Assembly: GCF_900476105.1 (NCBI RefSeq)
Contig: NZ_LS991951.1
Span: 62,001-126,000, forward strand
Reading direction: 5' to 3'
DNA: 64,000 nucleotides
Source of the DNA: Mycoplasmopsis edwardii
GTDB lineage: Bacteria; Bacillota_I; Bacilli_A; Mycoplasmatales; Metamycoplasmataceae
A program made the position numbers and the translations under genes. Shown here in pieces: positions 51,284 through 62,536 of the stretch. The notes below the pieces were generated by a model. The model saw nothing but the letters and a program-made list of their open reading frames with translations, was not told the origin of the DNA and made no database searches. The number at the start of each line of letters is the position of its first letter. The first letter of the stretch is position 1.

Positions 51284-53092
51284 ATGAATAAATCAAAAAT
51301 CAAAAATTTTGCCATCATTGCGCATATAGATCACGGAAAGAGTACTTTAGCTGACGGTATTTTAGAATTAACTAATACAGTTGCAAAAAGAGAACTTAAT
51401 GAGCAATTTTTAGATTCAATGGATCTTGAAAAAGAGCGTGGAATCACTATTAAGTTAAATGCTGTTCAAATTAAGTATAAAGATTATATTTTCCACTTAA
51501 TAGACACCCCAGGACATGTTGACTTTACATATGAAGTTTCAAGGTCACTTGCAGCTTGTGAAGGTGCTTTATTAATTGTTGACGCAACACAAGGCATTGA
51601 AGCTCAAACATTGGCTAATGTTTATTTAGCATTAGAAAATAATTTAGAGATTATTCCTGTAATTAATAAAATTGACTTACCAAGTGCTGACATTGAAGGT
51701 GTAAAACGTGAAATTGAAGAAGTTATTGGTATTTCAACAGAAAATGCTGTTTTAGTTTCTGCTAAAACGCGTTTAGGTGTAGATAACTTGCTTGAAGCAA
51801 TTGTTGAACACATTCCTAGCCCAAAAGATGCTGATGATGATAAGCCACTTAAAGCGCTAATTTTCGATAGTTACTTTGATCCTTATCGTGGTGTAGTTAT
51901 GCTTGTTCGTATTTTTGAAGGTCAACTTAAAACGGGTGATAAATTCAAATTTATGTCTAGAACAGATGAAGAAAACTCATACCATGTTATTGATTTAGGG
52001 GTTAGAAATCCACATGAATCAAAAAAAGATCTTCTTTCAGCAGGTGAAGTTGGTTGAGTTTCAGCAGCCATCCGTGATGCTAAAGAAGTTAACGTAGGAG
52101 ATACAATTACTTTAATTGAAAATCCAACTAAAGAAGCTTTACCCGGATACAAAAAAATGAAACCAGTTGTTTTCACAGGATTTTATCCAGTTGATACTAG
52201 AGACTACTCAATGTTAAAAGAGAGTTTAGAAAAAATTTCATTAAGCGACTCTTCAATAACATGAGAACAAGAAACTTCAAAAGCATTAGGATTTGGATTC
52301 AGGGTAGGTTTTTTAGGTCTATTACACATGGAGATTTTACAAGAAAGACTTGATAGAGAATATAAAGTTGGAATTATAGCAACCAGCCCTAGTGTTGAGT
52401 ATAGAGTTACAATGACTAATGGTGAAGTTGAAATGATTGCCAACCCAACATTACTTCCAGATCGTACATTTATTGAAAAAATTGAAGAACCTTATGTTGA
52501 AGCACACATATTTGTTCCAAATGAATACATCGGAAACGTTATGGAACTTTGTCAAAACAAGAGAGGTATATATAAATCATTAGATATGATTGATTCAAAG
52601 AGAAGTTCAGTTGTTTATGAATTACCACTGGCTGAAACAATTTTTGATTTCTTTGATAGATTAAAATCGACTACAAAAGGTTATGCATCATTTGAATATG
52701 AATGATTAGGATACAGAGAAAGTGATTTAGTTAAAGTTGATATCTTACTTAATGGGGATAAAGTTGATGCTTTCTCATTAATCACACACCGTGAACGAGC
52801 TTATGAAAATGCGCGTGAGTTATGTCAAAAACTTAAAGAAGCAATTCCGAGGCAAAACTTTGAAGTTCCAGTTCAAGCAACTATTGGTGGTAAGATAATT
52901 GCAAGAGAAACCATTAAGGCATATAGAAAAGACGTTACTGCTAAGTTATATGGTGGTGATGTTACTAGACGTCAAAAGCTTCTTAAAAAACAAAAAGAAG
53001 GTAAAAAAAGAATGAAAAAACTTGGGAGCATTGAAGTTCCGCAAGAAGCATTCTTATCAATCCTTAAAAATAATATTGATCCCAAAAAATAA
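51284..53092 (+). CDS. lepA: Elongation factor 4 (LepA)
   Basis: Ribosome-bound GTPase that helps biogenesis and translocation under stress. It has 602 residues, normal. G motifs are AHIDHGKS at 13-20, the switch region [25 protein letters not shown] and VSAKT. The LepA-specific C-terminal domain ends in [22 protein letters not shown] is preceded by a -10 box, not by a ribosome binding site. pepO follows 9 nt later with a strong AAGGAGG, so a bicistronic unit is likely. Confidence 0.97.
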
Positions 53093-53101
53093 GGAGGTTT
53101 T

Positions 53102-55009
53102 ATGAAACCAAATTTAAGAGATGATTTTTACGAATACGTAAATCATGATTGACTTAAGGAAGCAAAAATTCCTGAAGATAGATCATCAATTGGTTCATTT
53201 GTTGAAATGGACATCGAATTAGAAAAATTATTAAAAACAACAATTGATAAATGATATAAAGATGCATCTACTTTACCAGATGATAAATTAATCCACGAGT
53301 ATGTAAAATTTTATTCAATGGTAATTGATGAAGAAAAAAGAGCAGAATTAAAATGAGAACCTGTTAGAGAATTTTTAAACAAAATTGAAGAAATCAAATC
53401 ATTTAAAGAATTATTTAATAAAGAAAGAGAATTCTGATTAAAGTACACTGCTTTACCATTTGATGTTGAAATTTATGATGACTTTGTTGATAACTCAAAA
53501 AGAATTTTATGAGTATCAAATTCAAGTTCACATATTTTACCTTCAAAAGAAACTTATTCAAATGAAACAGAAAGTACAAAATTACTTACAGCATGATCAA
53601 ACATGGTGATTGACTTATTAGTAAGTTACGGTTTTTCAAATGAAGAAGCTAAAGCTAAAGTCGAAAAAGCATTAGACTTTGATTTATTCTACAAAGACTT
53701 TTTATTAAGTTCAGTTGAAAAAGCTAATTATGTTGCAATGTACAACTTACAATCAATGGATAAAATCAAATCTTATTCAAAACAATATGATTTAGAAAAA
53801 GTTGTAACAAGCATTCTGAAACAAAGACCAGAAAATGGTTCAGTTGTTAATGCAAGATTCTTTGAAAACTTTGACCAAATTTTCACTGAAGAAAGATTCG
53901 AATCTTATAAAGCCCACATGTTTATCTTTAACTTACTTTCAACTACTTCATTTTTAAGCGAAGAAATTAGACTTAAAGCAAATGAATTCAAAAAAGCTTT
54001 ATACTCAATTGATAAATCAAGAAGTTTAAGTGATTTTAGTTTTGATTTAACTAATAAATTTTTCGGAATGCCTTTAGGTATGTATTATGCTAGAGAATAC
54101 TTCGGTGAAAAAGCTAAAAAAGATGTTGAACATATGGTTCAAAGTATGATTCAAATCTACAAAAATAGATTAACAGAAAATAAATGACTTTCAAAAGAAA
54201 CAATTGAAAAAGCAATTAAAAAACTTTCAAAAATGGATGTTATGGTAGGATACCCAGAAGTTATTAGACCATATTACCAAGAATTCAAGGTTACAACATA
54301 TCAAGAAGGTGGCAACTTATTCAAGAATGTTAAAGAATTTTCAAGAATAATTGCTGAATATACATTATCTTTATACCTTAAGAATGAAGATAAAAGATTT
54401 TGAAGCATGTCTCCGGCAACAATTAATGCTTACTATAGTCCACTAAAAAATCATATCGTATTCCCGGCAGCCATTTTATCTTGACCATTTTACAACTTAG
54501 ATAGAGTTTCATCTGCAAATTATGGTGGAATTGGTGCAGTTATCGCTCATGAAATTTCACATGGATTTGACAACAATGGTTCACAATTCGATGAAAATGG
54601 TTCATTAAACAACTGATGAACAGATTCAGATAGAAAAGAATTTGAATTAAGAACTCAAAAAGCAATTGAATTATTTGATGGAAGAGAAACAAAGTTTGGA
54701 AAAGTTAACGGTAAACTTACAGTGTCTGAAAACATTGCTGACCTTGGTGGTTTTGAATGTGCTTTAGCAGCAGCCAGTTTAGAAAAAGATTTTGTTATTG
54801 AAGAATTCTTTAAATCATGAGCAACAATTTGACGTTCAATTTATAAAGAAGGCGCAGCTAAAAGACAACTTGAAGTTGATGTTCACTCACCAACAAAAAT
54901 TAGAGCAAATGTGATTTTAGCTAACAATGAAGAATTTGCAAAATTATATGAAATTAAAGAAACAGACAAAATGTATGTTTCACCTGAAAAAAGAGTTAAA
55001 ATCTGATAA
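53102..55009 (+). CDS. pepO: M13-family zinc endopeptidase PepO
   Basis: Neprilysin-like oligopeptidase of 635 residues without signal peptide, so probably cytosolic peptide breakdown. The zinc motif VIAHEISHGFD gives His483, Glu484 and His487, and SENIADLGG supplies the third ligand Glu. The NAYYSPLKNHIVFPAAIL segment and the C-terminal pattern with DVHSPTKIRANVILAN are also standard for M13 (family RV.. NxxEF). Very many in-frame TGA Trp codons. Strong ribosome binding site AAGGAGG. Confidence 0.95.
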
Positions 55010-55020
55010 ATTAAATAATG

Positions 55021-55058
55021 TCAAAAGTCATGACCTTCTCATGGCTTTTGATTTTTTT
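55021..55058 (+). terminator. Terminator after pepO
   Basis: A 13-bp stem, TCAAAAGTCATGA/TCATGGCTTTTGA (one T-G wobble), followed by T7. Confidence 0.85.
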
Positions 55059-55133
55059 AAACTACATAATATTGACTAACTTTTTGCAAAAAGTACTTTT
55101 TTAATTTAAATTTTAACTATATAATTAATTTAT

Positions 55134-55958
55134 ATGAAAAATGCTAGAGTTTACAAATTAGTTAATCAAGACAAAGAAAACTTTTTAAAAGAATTTAATA
55201 TTAGTGAAAAACAAGTTCAAGAAAACAATTTATTTATTACAGATATTAACCTTGATGAAAACCTTTTTCAAGTATTTACTTTTATTAAAAACACAATTAA
55301 TATTACAATTTCAAAACTTAAAAAATTAAACTGAGAAACAAAAAATTCAAAAGATTTTCAATACGTGGATAAAACAATTAAATTTGAAGATAAAATCAAA
55401 AGTCTTATCGAATTTGAGCAATTTGATGATATTAATGATTTTGTTGCAAAAATTATGTTAGTTCTATTGCAAAACCCTCGTTTAATCAAATCTAATAAAA
55501 GATTTTATTTAACATTTTTATTAGTGTTACTTAAGTCATTAGGATATAACTTTAAACTTGGTGGTAACTTTGAAAAAGAATTTGATTTATATTACTTTTT
55601 TATTGCCCTTTCAAATGTTGATTCTAATTTTATTTTAAGTGATTCATTTTTCTCTTCAGAAAGAGGAGATATTGATTTAAGTCAATTACACAAAAAAGTT
55701 CAAGAAAGATTACACAATAATTGTTCAAATATTTCAGTCAAAGAAAGACATTTACAAATCTTAAGTGAAATCAAAGAATTCTTAAAAGAAAAAATGTTAA
55801 TTGATTTTGATCAAAACTATGAACCAAACAAATTATTAATAGAAAGAAAAATTATTTTACCTACCGAAACGGATATAGAAAAAGCTTTTGATTCACTTAT
55901 TAATTCAATTGAATGAGAAAGAATTTATAATAAACTTATTTCACTTTCTAAGATTTAA
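55134..55958 (+). CDS. Degenerate Fic/Doc-like protein
   Basis: Protein of 274 residues. A helical middle part has NPRLIKSNKRFYLTFLLVLL at 114-133. This lines up with the death-on-curing/Fic signature (HPFxxGNKRTA and the following helix), but the catalytic His is Asn, the Phe is Arg and the Gly is Ser, so AMP or phosphate transfer as in active Fic enzymes is unlikely. A KSLGYNFK strand after it also fits the fold. TATAAT lies at 55120-55125, 8 nt before the ATG, with no ribosome binding site, suggesting a leaderless mRNA. No antitoxin-like partner is adjacent. Fold call is an inference. Confidence 0.55.
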
Positions 55959-55960
55959 TT

Positions 55961-55998
55961 ACTCAATGTGGAAATTTATTTCCACATTGAGTTTTTTT
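55961..55998 (+). terminator. Strong terminator
   Basis: A perfect 14-bp stem, ACTCAATGTGGAAA/TTTCCACATTGAGT, with loop TTTA and T run, 2 nt after the stop codon of the Fic/Doc-like gene. Confidence 0.9.
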
Positions 55999-56034
55999 AT
56001 TATTTTAAACTTTATAAAATTATAAAATTATTAT

Positions 56035-56922
56035 ATGGCTAATGAATATCAAATAATTGAAGATTACTTACTAAAGAATATGAAAAAGATACCTAAAAAA
56101 GGTGATTCAAAATGAAAAATTCTTGACATGATTGAGAATCGTACAGATGAGTTTTTAGAATGTAATACGATTTCACTTTCTAAAAAACTTGGAGTAAGTC
56201 AAGCTGCCGTTTCAAGGTTTGCAAGTGCACTTGAGTTTGCGACGTTTAATGATTTACAAATTTATGTTTCATCAAGAAGTCAAAAAAGAGAAGACATTGA
56301 ACTAAATTTAGTACAAAAGAAAGGCATGTCTTTAACAGACATGATTTCTAACATTAGATCACATTATATTTATGCAATTGAAAAAACAATCGAATTAATA
56401 GCAACAAATAAAGAAGTTAAAGAATATATTGATAGAATGTTAAAACACCCAAAAGTTACAATTATTTTCGGAATTGGTGAATCGGCGCTCGTCGCAAAAT
56501 ACTTTGCAAATAATTTAAGAAAAGTAGGATTTAACGCCATTTTCTTAGATGATGTACATGACTTTTTCTCATTTAGTCAAATAATGAAAGATAAAATTCA
56601 TGTTACCTTAATTTCGAAATCAGGATCAACTTTAGAGATCAAAAAAGTTTTAAATTATTTAGATGAAAATAATCTTGATTATGCAATGTGAACAAAAAAT
56701 AAAGAGTTAATCAATGATAAAAGAAATATTATTTTATTTGATAGCATTAAGCAATCTTACAGAATAGGGCCACTTGGTTCAAAAATTTCTGCCTTCTTAG
56801 TTGCTGATATTATCTTCTCATATTTAGCTTATAAAATTGACAAAGATAAAACCATTTTTAAAAATGTAGATCACTTATTAGAAGATTGAAACTCTTTGAT
56901 ACCAAATCAAGATAAGTGATAA
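56035..56922 (+). CDS. MurR/RpiR family transcriptional regulator with SIS domain
   Basis: DNA-binding sugar-phosphate sensor of 295 residues. The N-terminal helix-turn-helix (about 25-80) contains TISLSKKLGVSQAAVSRFASALEF. The C-terminal SIS domain has IIFGIGESALVAKYFANNL and VTLISKSGSTLEI, the phosphosugar-binding Ser-rich loop. Targets are unknown; relatives control amino sugar, ribose or sialic acid genes. The upstream TATAAA at 56021-56026 lies about 8 nt before ATG 56035, again without a ribosome binding site. Confidence 0.88.
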
Positions 56923-56930
56923 ATCACACC

Positions 56931-56964
56931 TGCTTTATATAGTTAATTTATATAAAGCATTTTT
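56931..56964 (+). terminator. Terminator after the RpiR-type gene
   Basis: The stem TGCTTTATATA/TATATAAAGCA with a 7-nt loop, then TTTTT. Confidence 0.85.
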
Positions 56965-56996
56965 CATATATTTTTTTGTAATATATTGTATTGTGC

Positions 56997-57084
56997 TATA
57001 ATAGTATTGCCTTTTGAATAGGCAAACTAAATTTAAAATAAAAAAATAAAATAATATTTTGAAATTTTAAAAACATGTTATAAT
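56997..57084 (+). promoter_or_regulatory. Two -10 boxes in front of the tRNA cluster
   Basis: TATAAT occurs at 56997-57002 and at 57079-57084; the second lies 25 nt before the first tRNA and is the better candidate. Confidence 0.5.
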
Positions 57085-57109
57085 ATTCAAGCACAAAAGA
57101 TATGACGTT

Positions 57110-57184
57110 GCCGATTTAGCTCAGCGGTAGAGCAGCTGGCTGTTAACCAGTTGGTCGTTGGTTCAATCCCAATAATCGGCGCCA
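57110..57184 (+). tRNA. tRNA-Asn (anticodon GTT)
   Basis: 75 nt with encoded CCA. Acceptor GCCGATT pairs with AATCGGC. The anticodon loop CTGTTAA gives GTT. The T loop is GTTCAAT. Confidence 0.96.
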
Positions 57185-57190
57185 TTGTTT

Positions 57191-57266
57191 GGTCTGTTGG
57201 TGAAGCGGTTAACACACATGGTTTTCATCCATGCATGCACGGGTTCGATTCCCGTACAGACTGCCA
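57191..57266 (+). tRNA. tRNA-Glu (anticodon TTC)
   Basis: 76 nt with encoded CCA. The acceptor GGTCTGT pairs with ACAGACT, the first pair being G-U. The anticodon stem CATGG/CCATG encloses TTTTCAT, anticodon TTC. Confidence 0.95.
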
Positions 57267-57270
57267 TTAT

Positions 57271-57346
57271 GGAAGATTAGCTCAGCTGGGAGAGCGTCGC
57301 CCTTACAAGGCGAATGTCATGGGTTCGAGTCCCTTATCTTCCACCA
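57271..57346 (+). tRNA. tRNA-Val (anticodon TAC)
   Basis: 76 nt with encoded CCA. Acceptor GGAAGAT pairs with ATCTTCC. The anticodon loop CTTACAA gives TAC. Confidence 0.96.
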
Positions 57347-57347
57347 C

Positions 57348-57423
<76 letters not shown>

Positions 57424-57469
57424 TATTGAGTGCTTTTTTTAATGAAAAAATTGACTTACAACAAGTAGT

Positions 57470-57554
57470 GCGCGAATGGTGAAATTGGCAGACACGCTAG
57501 ATTTAGGCTCTAGTGCCTTACGGTATGAGGGTTCGAGTCCCTCTTCGCGCACCA
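57470..57554 (+). tRNA. tRNA-Leu (anticodon TAG)
   Basis: 85 nt with encoded CCA and the long variable arm of class II tRNAs. Acceptor GCGCGAA pairs with TTCGCGC. The anticodon loop ATTTAGG gives TAG. A T run follows directly. Confidence 0.96.
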
Positions 57555-57919
57555 TTTTTTTATGAACTTATCCATATTATTTTACAAAATTAACCCCTCA
57601 TATTTTTATATGCTAAGTTTGTAAGAAAAACAATTTGATGTAATTATTATTTTATTATCTTATTTTTTAAAGTTCATAGATTATAAACTTGCCCTTGCGA
57701 GTCGAACTACTAGGTGAATCATTTTTGCATTCTCCTTCTCCTATCATCTTGATATATTACAGTTAGATTTATTTTTTTATTTGTTTTTGTAATATTTTGT
57801 TTTTATCCCTTTTGTACATTACATCAAATCATAAACATTATTCTATATATTTTATTTATAACTTTTATAACATATTATTTATTACAAAAAAATCACTATT
57901 AATTTAGTGATTTTCTTTT
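57555..57919. other. Gene-free stretch with a GC-richer island
   Basis: Mostly AT-rich. Bases about 57685-57745 stand out by their higher GC content, with a possible small hairpin CTTGC-CCTT-GCGAG and the run CATTCTCCTTCTCCTATC. This could be a small RNA or a decayed RNA gene. No known RNA family is recognised. A convergent terminator lies at 57889-57913. Confidence 0.4.
57889..57913. terminator. Terminator of the BI-1-like gene
   Basis: The stem AAATCACTA/TAGTGATTT around TTAATT, with A and T runs on either side, 6 nt past the minus-strand stop. Confidence 0.75.
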
Positions 57920-58636
57920 TTATTTTTTATTAATTGACATTAAGTTTAATATTATTATAAATAAGTTGAAGTAAGTAATTAAGAATTCAAGAGCATAATA
58001 CATGCTCTTTTTGAAAAGTGTTTCATTATTATCAAAGTAAATGTTTTGAGCTTCATTACTCATCATTTTAAAAGTTCAAATAGTCATAACACTTAATAAG
58101 ACAACTTCTAAAACTAATAATCAGAAGTATGCCCTATATACAAAGAATGAAACAATGAATGTTATAAATACTGCTAATCCTAATGCGATTAATAAGTAAT
58201 TTAATCTGGCGAAGCTAATTACATTAAATACTGATAAACATGCTCCAATGGCAATAATAATAATCGGGATTAATGCTGCAAATAATAAACTTCTTGTATC
58301 AAATGTAGATCCTAATCTTAAAATAACAAATTTAAGAACAACCGAAGCAACGAATGATCAAGCAAGTATATTTAGAACAAGCAAGATAACATTGACTACC
58401 ATTCCTTTATTAATTGTATTTCTACTTCTAAATCAACTTAGCAACATTATTACTATTCATGCTGGTATCATTAAGTAAAATGTTAATGAGTTATCAATTC
58501 TTGCAATTAATGATAGGAATAAAAACATTAAACCAAAGAATGCTAAAATCCCTAAGGCAAAAATCCCAAATACAGATCCCCAAAAAATATTTACTTGTTT
58601 TGTTCTTAGCTTACTGTAATTAATATCTAAATTCAT
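57920..58636 (-). CDS. Multi-pass membrane protein, BI-1/YccA-like
   Basis: Protein of 238 residues with about seven hydrophobic segments. The last part, YALEFLITYFNLFIIILNLM, echoes the conserved C-terminal pattern of the Bax inhibitor-1 family (aLxLYLDFINLFLxLLR), and the preceding soluble loop before it is short, also as in that family. The N-terminal SVFGIFALGILAFFGLMFLFLSLIA is the first helix. Bacterial members are linked to membrane protein quality control or calcium leak, which is not shown here. It is a single-gene unit. Confidence 0.65.
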
Positions 58637-58892
58637 AAGTTAAATTATAACATATTTTATCTTCAAAAAATAACAAAAGTGTTCGTAAAATGTCTACTTA
58701 TAAATTACTTTTAAGTCTATGAGACACACATTTTAGTAAGAATTTAGCAATAAAAAATATTGTCTCTTTATATGAAAAAATTTCAATTTATCTAATTTTT
58801 AATTACTAAAAAATCAATAAATTGAACTTTTAGTCCTATATTTAAGTGACTTTTTAGCAAAAATCTTTTTTTAAGATTTAACAAATAATATA

Positions 58893-58948
58893 TATAATAT
58901 TATTAAGTTATAAAAATAACAAAATCAAAATAAAAATATTAAAAAGGA
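58893..58948 (+). promoter_or_regulatory. Promoter -10 and ribosome binding site of the coiled-coil protein gene
   Basis: TATAAT is at 58893-58898 and AAAGGA at 58943-58948, 5 nt before the ATG. A small AT hairpin (AAATCTT/AAGATTT) lies just upstream. The remaining 58637-58860 shows no gene. Confidence 0.6.
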
Positions 58949-58953
58949 CATTT

Positions 58954-60396
58954 ATGAAACGTTTATTATGTTTATATAAACCAAGTTTAGACAAAAACTA
59001 CCCTTGAGCTTTAAAACACCCAAAAGTTGACTCAGCTTTAGCTCTTTTCAAAACACGTAAAGATGCTTTAAACTGATTCTTATCATTAGATTATGATTGT
59101 GCAACATGATTCCAAACAAGCAAAAAAATCTTTGGTGGATTATTAATCTCAGAAAAAAATAGTGATTCAGTATTTGAATTTGACTTAGACGTTGAAAGAT
59201 TCGATGGAAAAGTTAACTATGCAGAAGCATTAGAAGAAATCTATGTTTCACCAAAAACAGGATTAAGAGATCAAAAATTAGCTGATAAATATGTTGATCA
59301 ATTAAAAGATTTCAAAATTTTAAGAGACCACAGAACATACTTCCCGGCAGATGACGATTATGTAGTTGAGAGAAAGAAATCATCAAAAGATATTCAAATT
59401 GAAAAATTAACACAAGAAGTTAATGAATTAGATGAATTATTAAAAGACTCAAACGGAAAATTCACAAAAGAAATCGAAGAATTAAAACTTAAATTACAAG
59501 ACAGTAACGCTGACAAAGAAGCTTTATTAAAAGAAATCGAAGCTTTAAGAAAGAAAATTGTTGCTGAATCAGTAACACAAACTAAAGCTGCTGAAAAAGC
59601 TGTTGCTGAAAGTAAAAACTCAAAAGAAGAGAAAAAAGTTGTAGAAAAAGTTGAAGTTATTAAGGAAGTTATTAAAGAAGTTCCTGTCTACATTGAAAAA
59701 GAAGTTATTAAAGAAGTTTTTGTTGAAAGCAAAGGAGCAAAAGCTCAACCAGTTGAAAGCAAGAAATATGCTTACATTAATGATTTAGTTTTAAACAAAC
59801 AATTAGAATCATTAGCTTTATACGCTAAAAAATTAGAAAAAGTAGCTAACTCATACGAAAAAGAAGTTATTACTTCAGAAAAAGACTTTAACGAAATTAA
59901 AGTTGAATTAGATAGAGTTTTAGTATTAGAAAAATCATTATCAAAATCATTAACAGATAAAGATGCAAAACACTTATTAAAATTAGTTTCTAAATCATTA
60001 GCAGTTTCAGTAGAAAAACTTTCAAAAGTTGTTAAAGGTTCAAAAGATGTAGAATACATCCCTGCAAAATTTGTTTACTACAGAGACTCAAAAGAAAACA
60101 TTAGATTAGCTCAAGTTATTTCATACGTAGCATATGAAGGAAAACACATCGGATTCGTTGCTGAAAAAGATTATAAATACTCAGTATTTGCTTCACCTTC
60201 TAAAGATTCACACTTTTTAGTGTTTGAATCAATTGCAGATGCACAAGTTGTTGCATCATCATCTTCAAAAGAAGTTGTTAAAGTTAAAGATGAAAATTCA
60301 TGAATTTACACATTCTGATCAATCATTTTATATGGTTTAGCATACATCATTTTATTAGCATTAGTTATTGTTTTAGCTATCGCTTACTTCGGATAA
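58954..60396 (+). CDS. Coiled-coil protein with C-terminal membrane anchor and no internal Met
   Basis: Protein of 480 residues that I do not recognise. An N-terminal folded part (1-140, rich in Leu, Asp, Trp and Phe) is followed by a long heptad-like coiled coil (about 140-250), then VEVIKEVIKEVPVYIEKEV, a periodic Val/Lys/Glu stretch. A second helical part and a short beta-rich segment come next, and a strongly hydrophobic C-terminal helix (IILYGLAYIILLALVIVLAIAYF). After the first codon there is no Met at all. Leu is nearly always TTA and codon choice is very uniform, the pattern of highly expressed mycoplasma genes. A tail-anchored cytoskeletal or scaffold role is only a guess. Confidence 0.8.
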
Positions 60397-60400
60397 TATA

Positions 60401-60433
60401 AAAAAATAGAGGCATTATTTGCTTCTATTTTTT
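60401..60433 (+). terminator. Terminator after the coiled-coil protein gene
   Basis: The stem AAAAATAGAGGCA/TGCTTCTATTTTT (one G-T wobble) around TTATT, then more T. Confidence 0.8.
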
Positions 60434-60486
60434 ATACACTTTGAAGATTGTTATGATTTATTAGACCATCATTATATAAACGCAAT

Positions 60487-60521
60487 AAAAAAACTTATAA
60501 CATGAAGCTATAAGTTTTTTT
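60487..60521 (-). terminator. Terminator after gyrB
   Basis: The stem AAAAAAACTTATA/TATAAGTTTTTTT around a 9-nt loop, 4 nt past the gyrB stop. Confidence 0.75.
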
Positions 60522-60525
60522 ATTA

Positions 60526-62472
60526 TTATAAATCAATATTTTTAACGTATTTAGCGTTTTGTGAAATGAATTCTTTTCTGGGTTCAACGTTTTCGCCCAT
60601 TAATGTTTCAAATATTCTATCTGCTCTATATGCATCTTCAATTTGAACTTGTAGCATTTTTCTTTTCTCAGGTAACATTGTTGTTTCTTTTAATTGTTGT
60701 GCATCCATTTCTCCAAGTCCTTTATAACGTTGAATTGTTATTTTTGTAGAACTATTTAATGAAGCTAATATTTCTTCTTTTTCTTTATCGTTGAATGCAT
60801 AAAACACTGATTTATTTTGTTGAATTTTATATAAAGGAGGTTGAGCGATATAAATAAATCCATATTCAATTAAAGGTTTAAAATATCTATAGAAGAATGT
60901 TAATAATAATGTTCTAATGTGAGCACCATCAACGTCAGCGTCAGTCATAATAATAATTTTATGGTATCTAAGTTTATTGATGTTAAAAGTACTATCGATT
61001 CCGGCACCCATAGCGTTTATTAATGACATAATTTCTTCATTCATAAAGATCTTATCTCTTTTAGCTCTTTCAGTGTTAAGAATTTTACCTTTAAGTGGTA
61101 AAATGGCTTGAAAAACCTTATCTCTACCCATTTTAGCTGAACCACCAGCTGATTGCCCCTCGACTATAAATAGTTCACAAATTTCAGCATTTTTAGACGA
61201 ACAAGGCGCAAGTTTACCAGGCATTGTTCCACTTTCAAATGGAATTTTCTTTCTTTCATTATCTCTAGCTGCATTAGAAGCAATTCTACTTCTTCTTGCT
61301 GAAATAGCTTTTTCAATAATCTTTTTAGCTAAGTCTGGATTTTCATTTAAGAATCTTTCAAAGATTGATGAGTAAACTTCATTAACTGCTTTACGAGCAT
61401 CTTTAGAACCTAACTTACCTTTGGTTTGACCTTCGAACTGAGGGTCTGGGTGTTTAATAGAAATAACTGCAACAAGACCTTCAACTAAGTCATCTCTAAT
61501 GAATTTATCGGCTTCAGATTTAATAAAACCTTTTTCAATTGCATAGTTATTAACTAATCTCATTAATGCATCATAGTATCCTGTTAGGTGAGATCCACCT
61601 TCATGTGTTGAGATGTTATTTGTATATGTTATTAAGTTTGATCTATAAAAATCAGAAAGATATTGAGAAGCAACTTCTACACCAATAACTACATCTTTAC
61701 CTGTGATTTCATGTTTGTATGTATAATCACCACTTGCATATAAAATGCTTGTTAATGGTGTTGATCCTCTATTTAATTCTGTTACATAATCAACAATACC
61801 ATTTTCGTACTTGAATTCTTGATATGTGTTGTCTCTTTCATCTGTAACACTTACAAATAAACCTTTATTTAAATAAGCAATTTGTTTAGCGTGATCAGCA
61901 ATTAACTCTTTATCAAAAGGAAGTTTTTCCATAATTGTGTAATCTGGTTTAAATTGAATTTTAGTACCTGTTCCACCTTCAGAATAAGTATCAATAATTT
62001 TTGTATGTTGTTTAGTTACACCACCATCAGCGAATTCTGCGAAATAAACATTACCATCTCTTTTTACTCAAGCTTTCATCGAAGTACTTAAAGCATTAAC
62101 AACACTGGCTCCAACCCCGTGTAATCCACCACTAACTTTATAAGCATTAGATTCGAACTTACCACCAGCGTTTAACTTTGTTAAAACAACCTCTAAAGCA
62201 CTAATTCCAAAAGTAGGGTGTGTACCAACAGGAATACCTCTACCATTATCTTCGACGATGATTTCATTATCTTTTGTGATTGTAATGTTAATTTTGTTAG
62301 CAAAACCAGCCATACATTCATCAACTGAGTTATCCACAATTTCTCAAACCATGTGGTGTAAACCAGTTTTTGAAGTACTACCAATATACATTCCAGGACG
62401 TTTTCTAACGTGAGCAAGACCTTCTAAATAGGTAATATTAGAAGCATCATAATTTTGTTGCTTTTCTGACAT
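60526..62472 (-). CDS. gyrB: DNA gyrase subunit B
   Basis: ATPase subunit of the enzyme that introduces negative supercoils. It has 648 residues, standard. The GHKL ATPase domain shows [23 protein letters not shown] and [14 protein letters not shown]. The transducer domain holds the RPGMYIGS start and HEGGSH. The TOPRIM domain has [19 protein letters not shown], with Gln where most have Asp in EGDSAGG, and the metal-binding DADVDGAHI. The C terminus [15 protein letters not shown] is GyrB-like and distinct from ParE. ATG 62472 follows AAGGAGAT. It runs through two in-frame TGA Trp codons. Confidence 0.93.
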
Positions 62473-62536
62473 TCTTATCTCCTTTTTTATTACATATATT
62501 TATATATGTAATAAATTATATCACAAAACTCAATTT

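Noticed and set aside
57660-57760. A decayed tRNA on the minus strand, because of GTTCGACTC
   Set aside because: The bases flanking this T-loop-like motif do not pair as a T stem, and no other tRNA arms are found.
59772-60059. A minus-strand Ser/Phe-rich protein
   Set aside because: It is a shadow of the coiled-coil protein, whose plus-strand frame is open over 480 codons with promoter and ribosome binding site.
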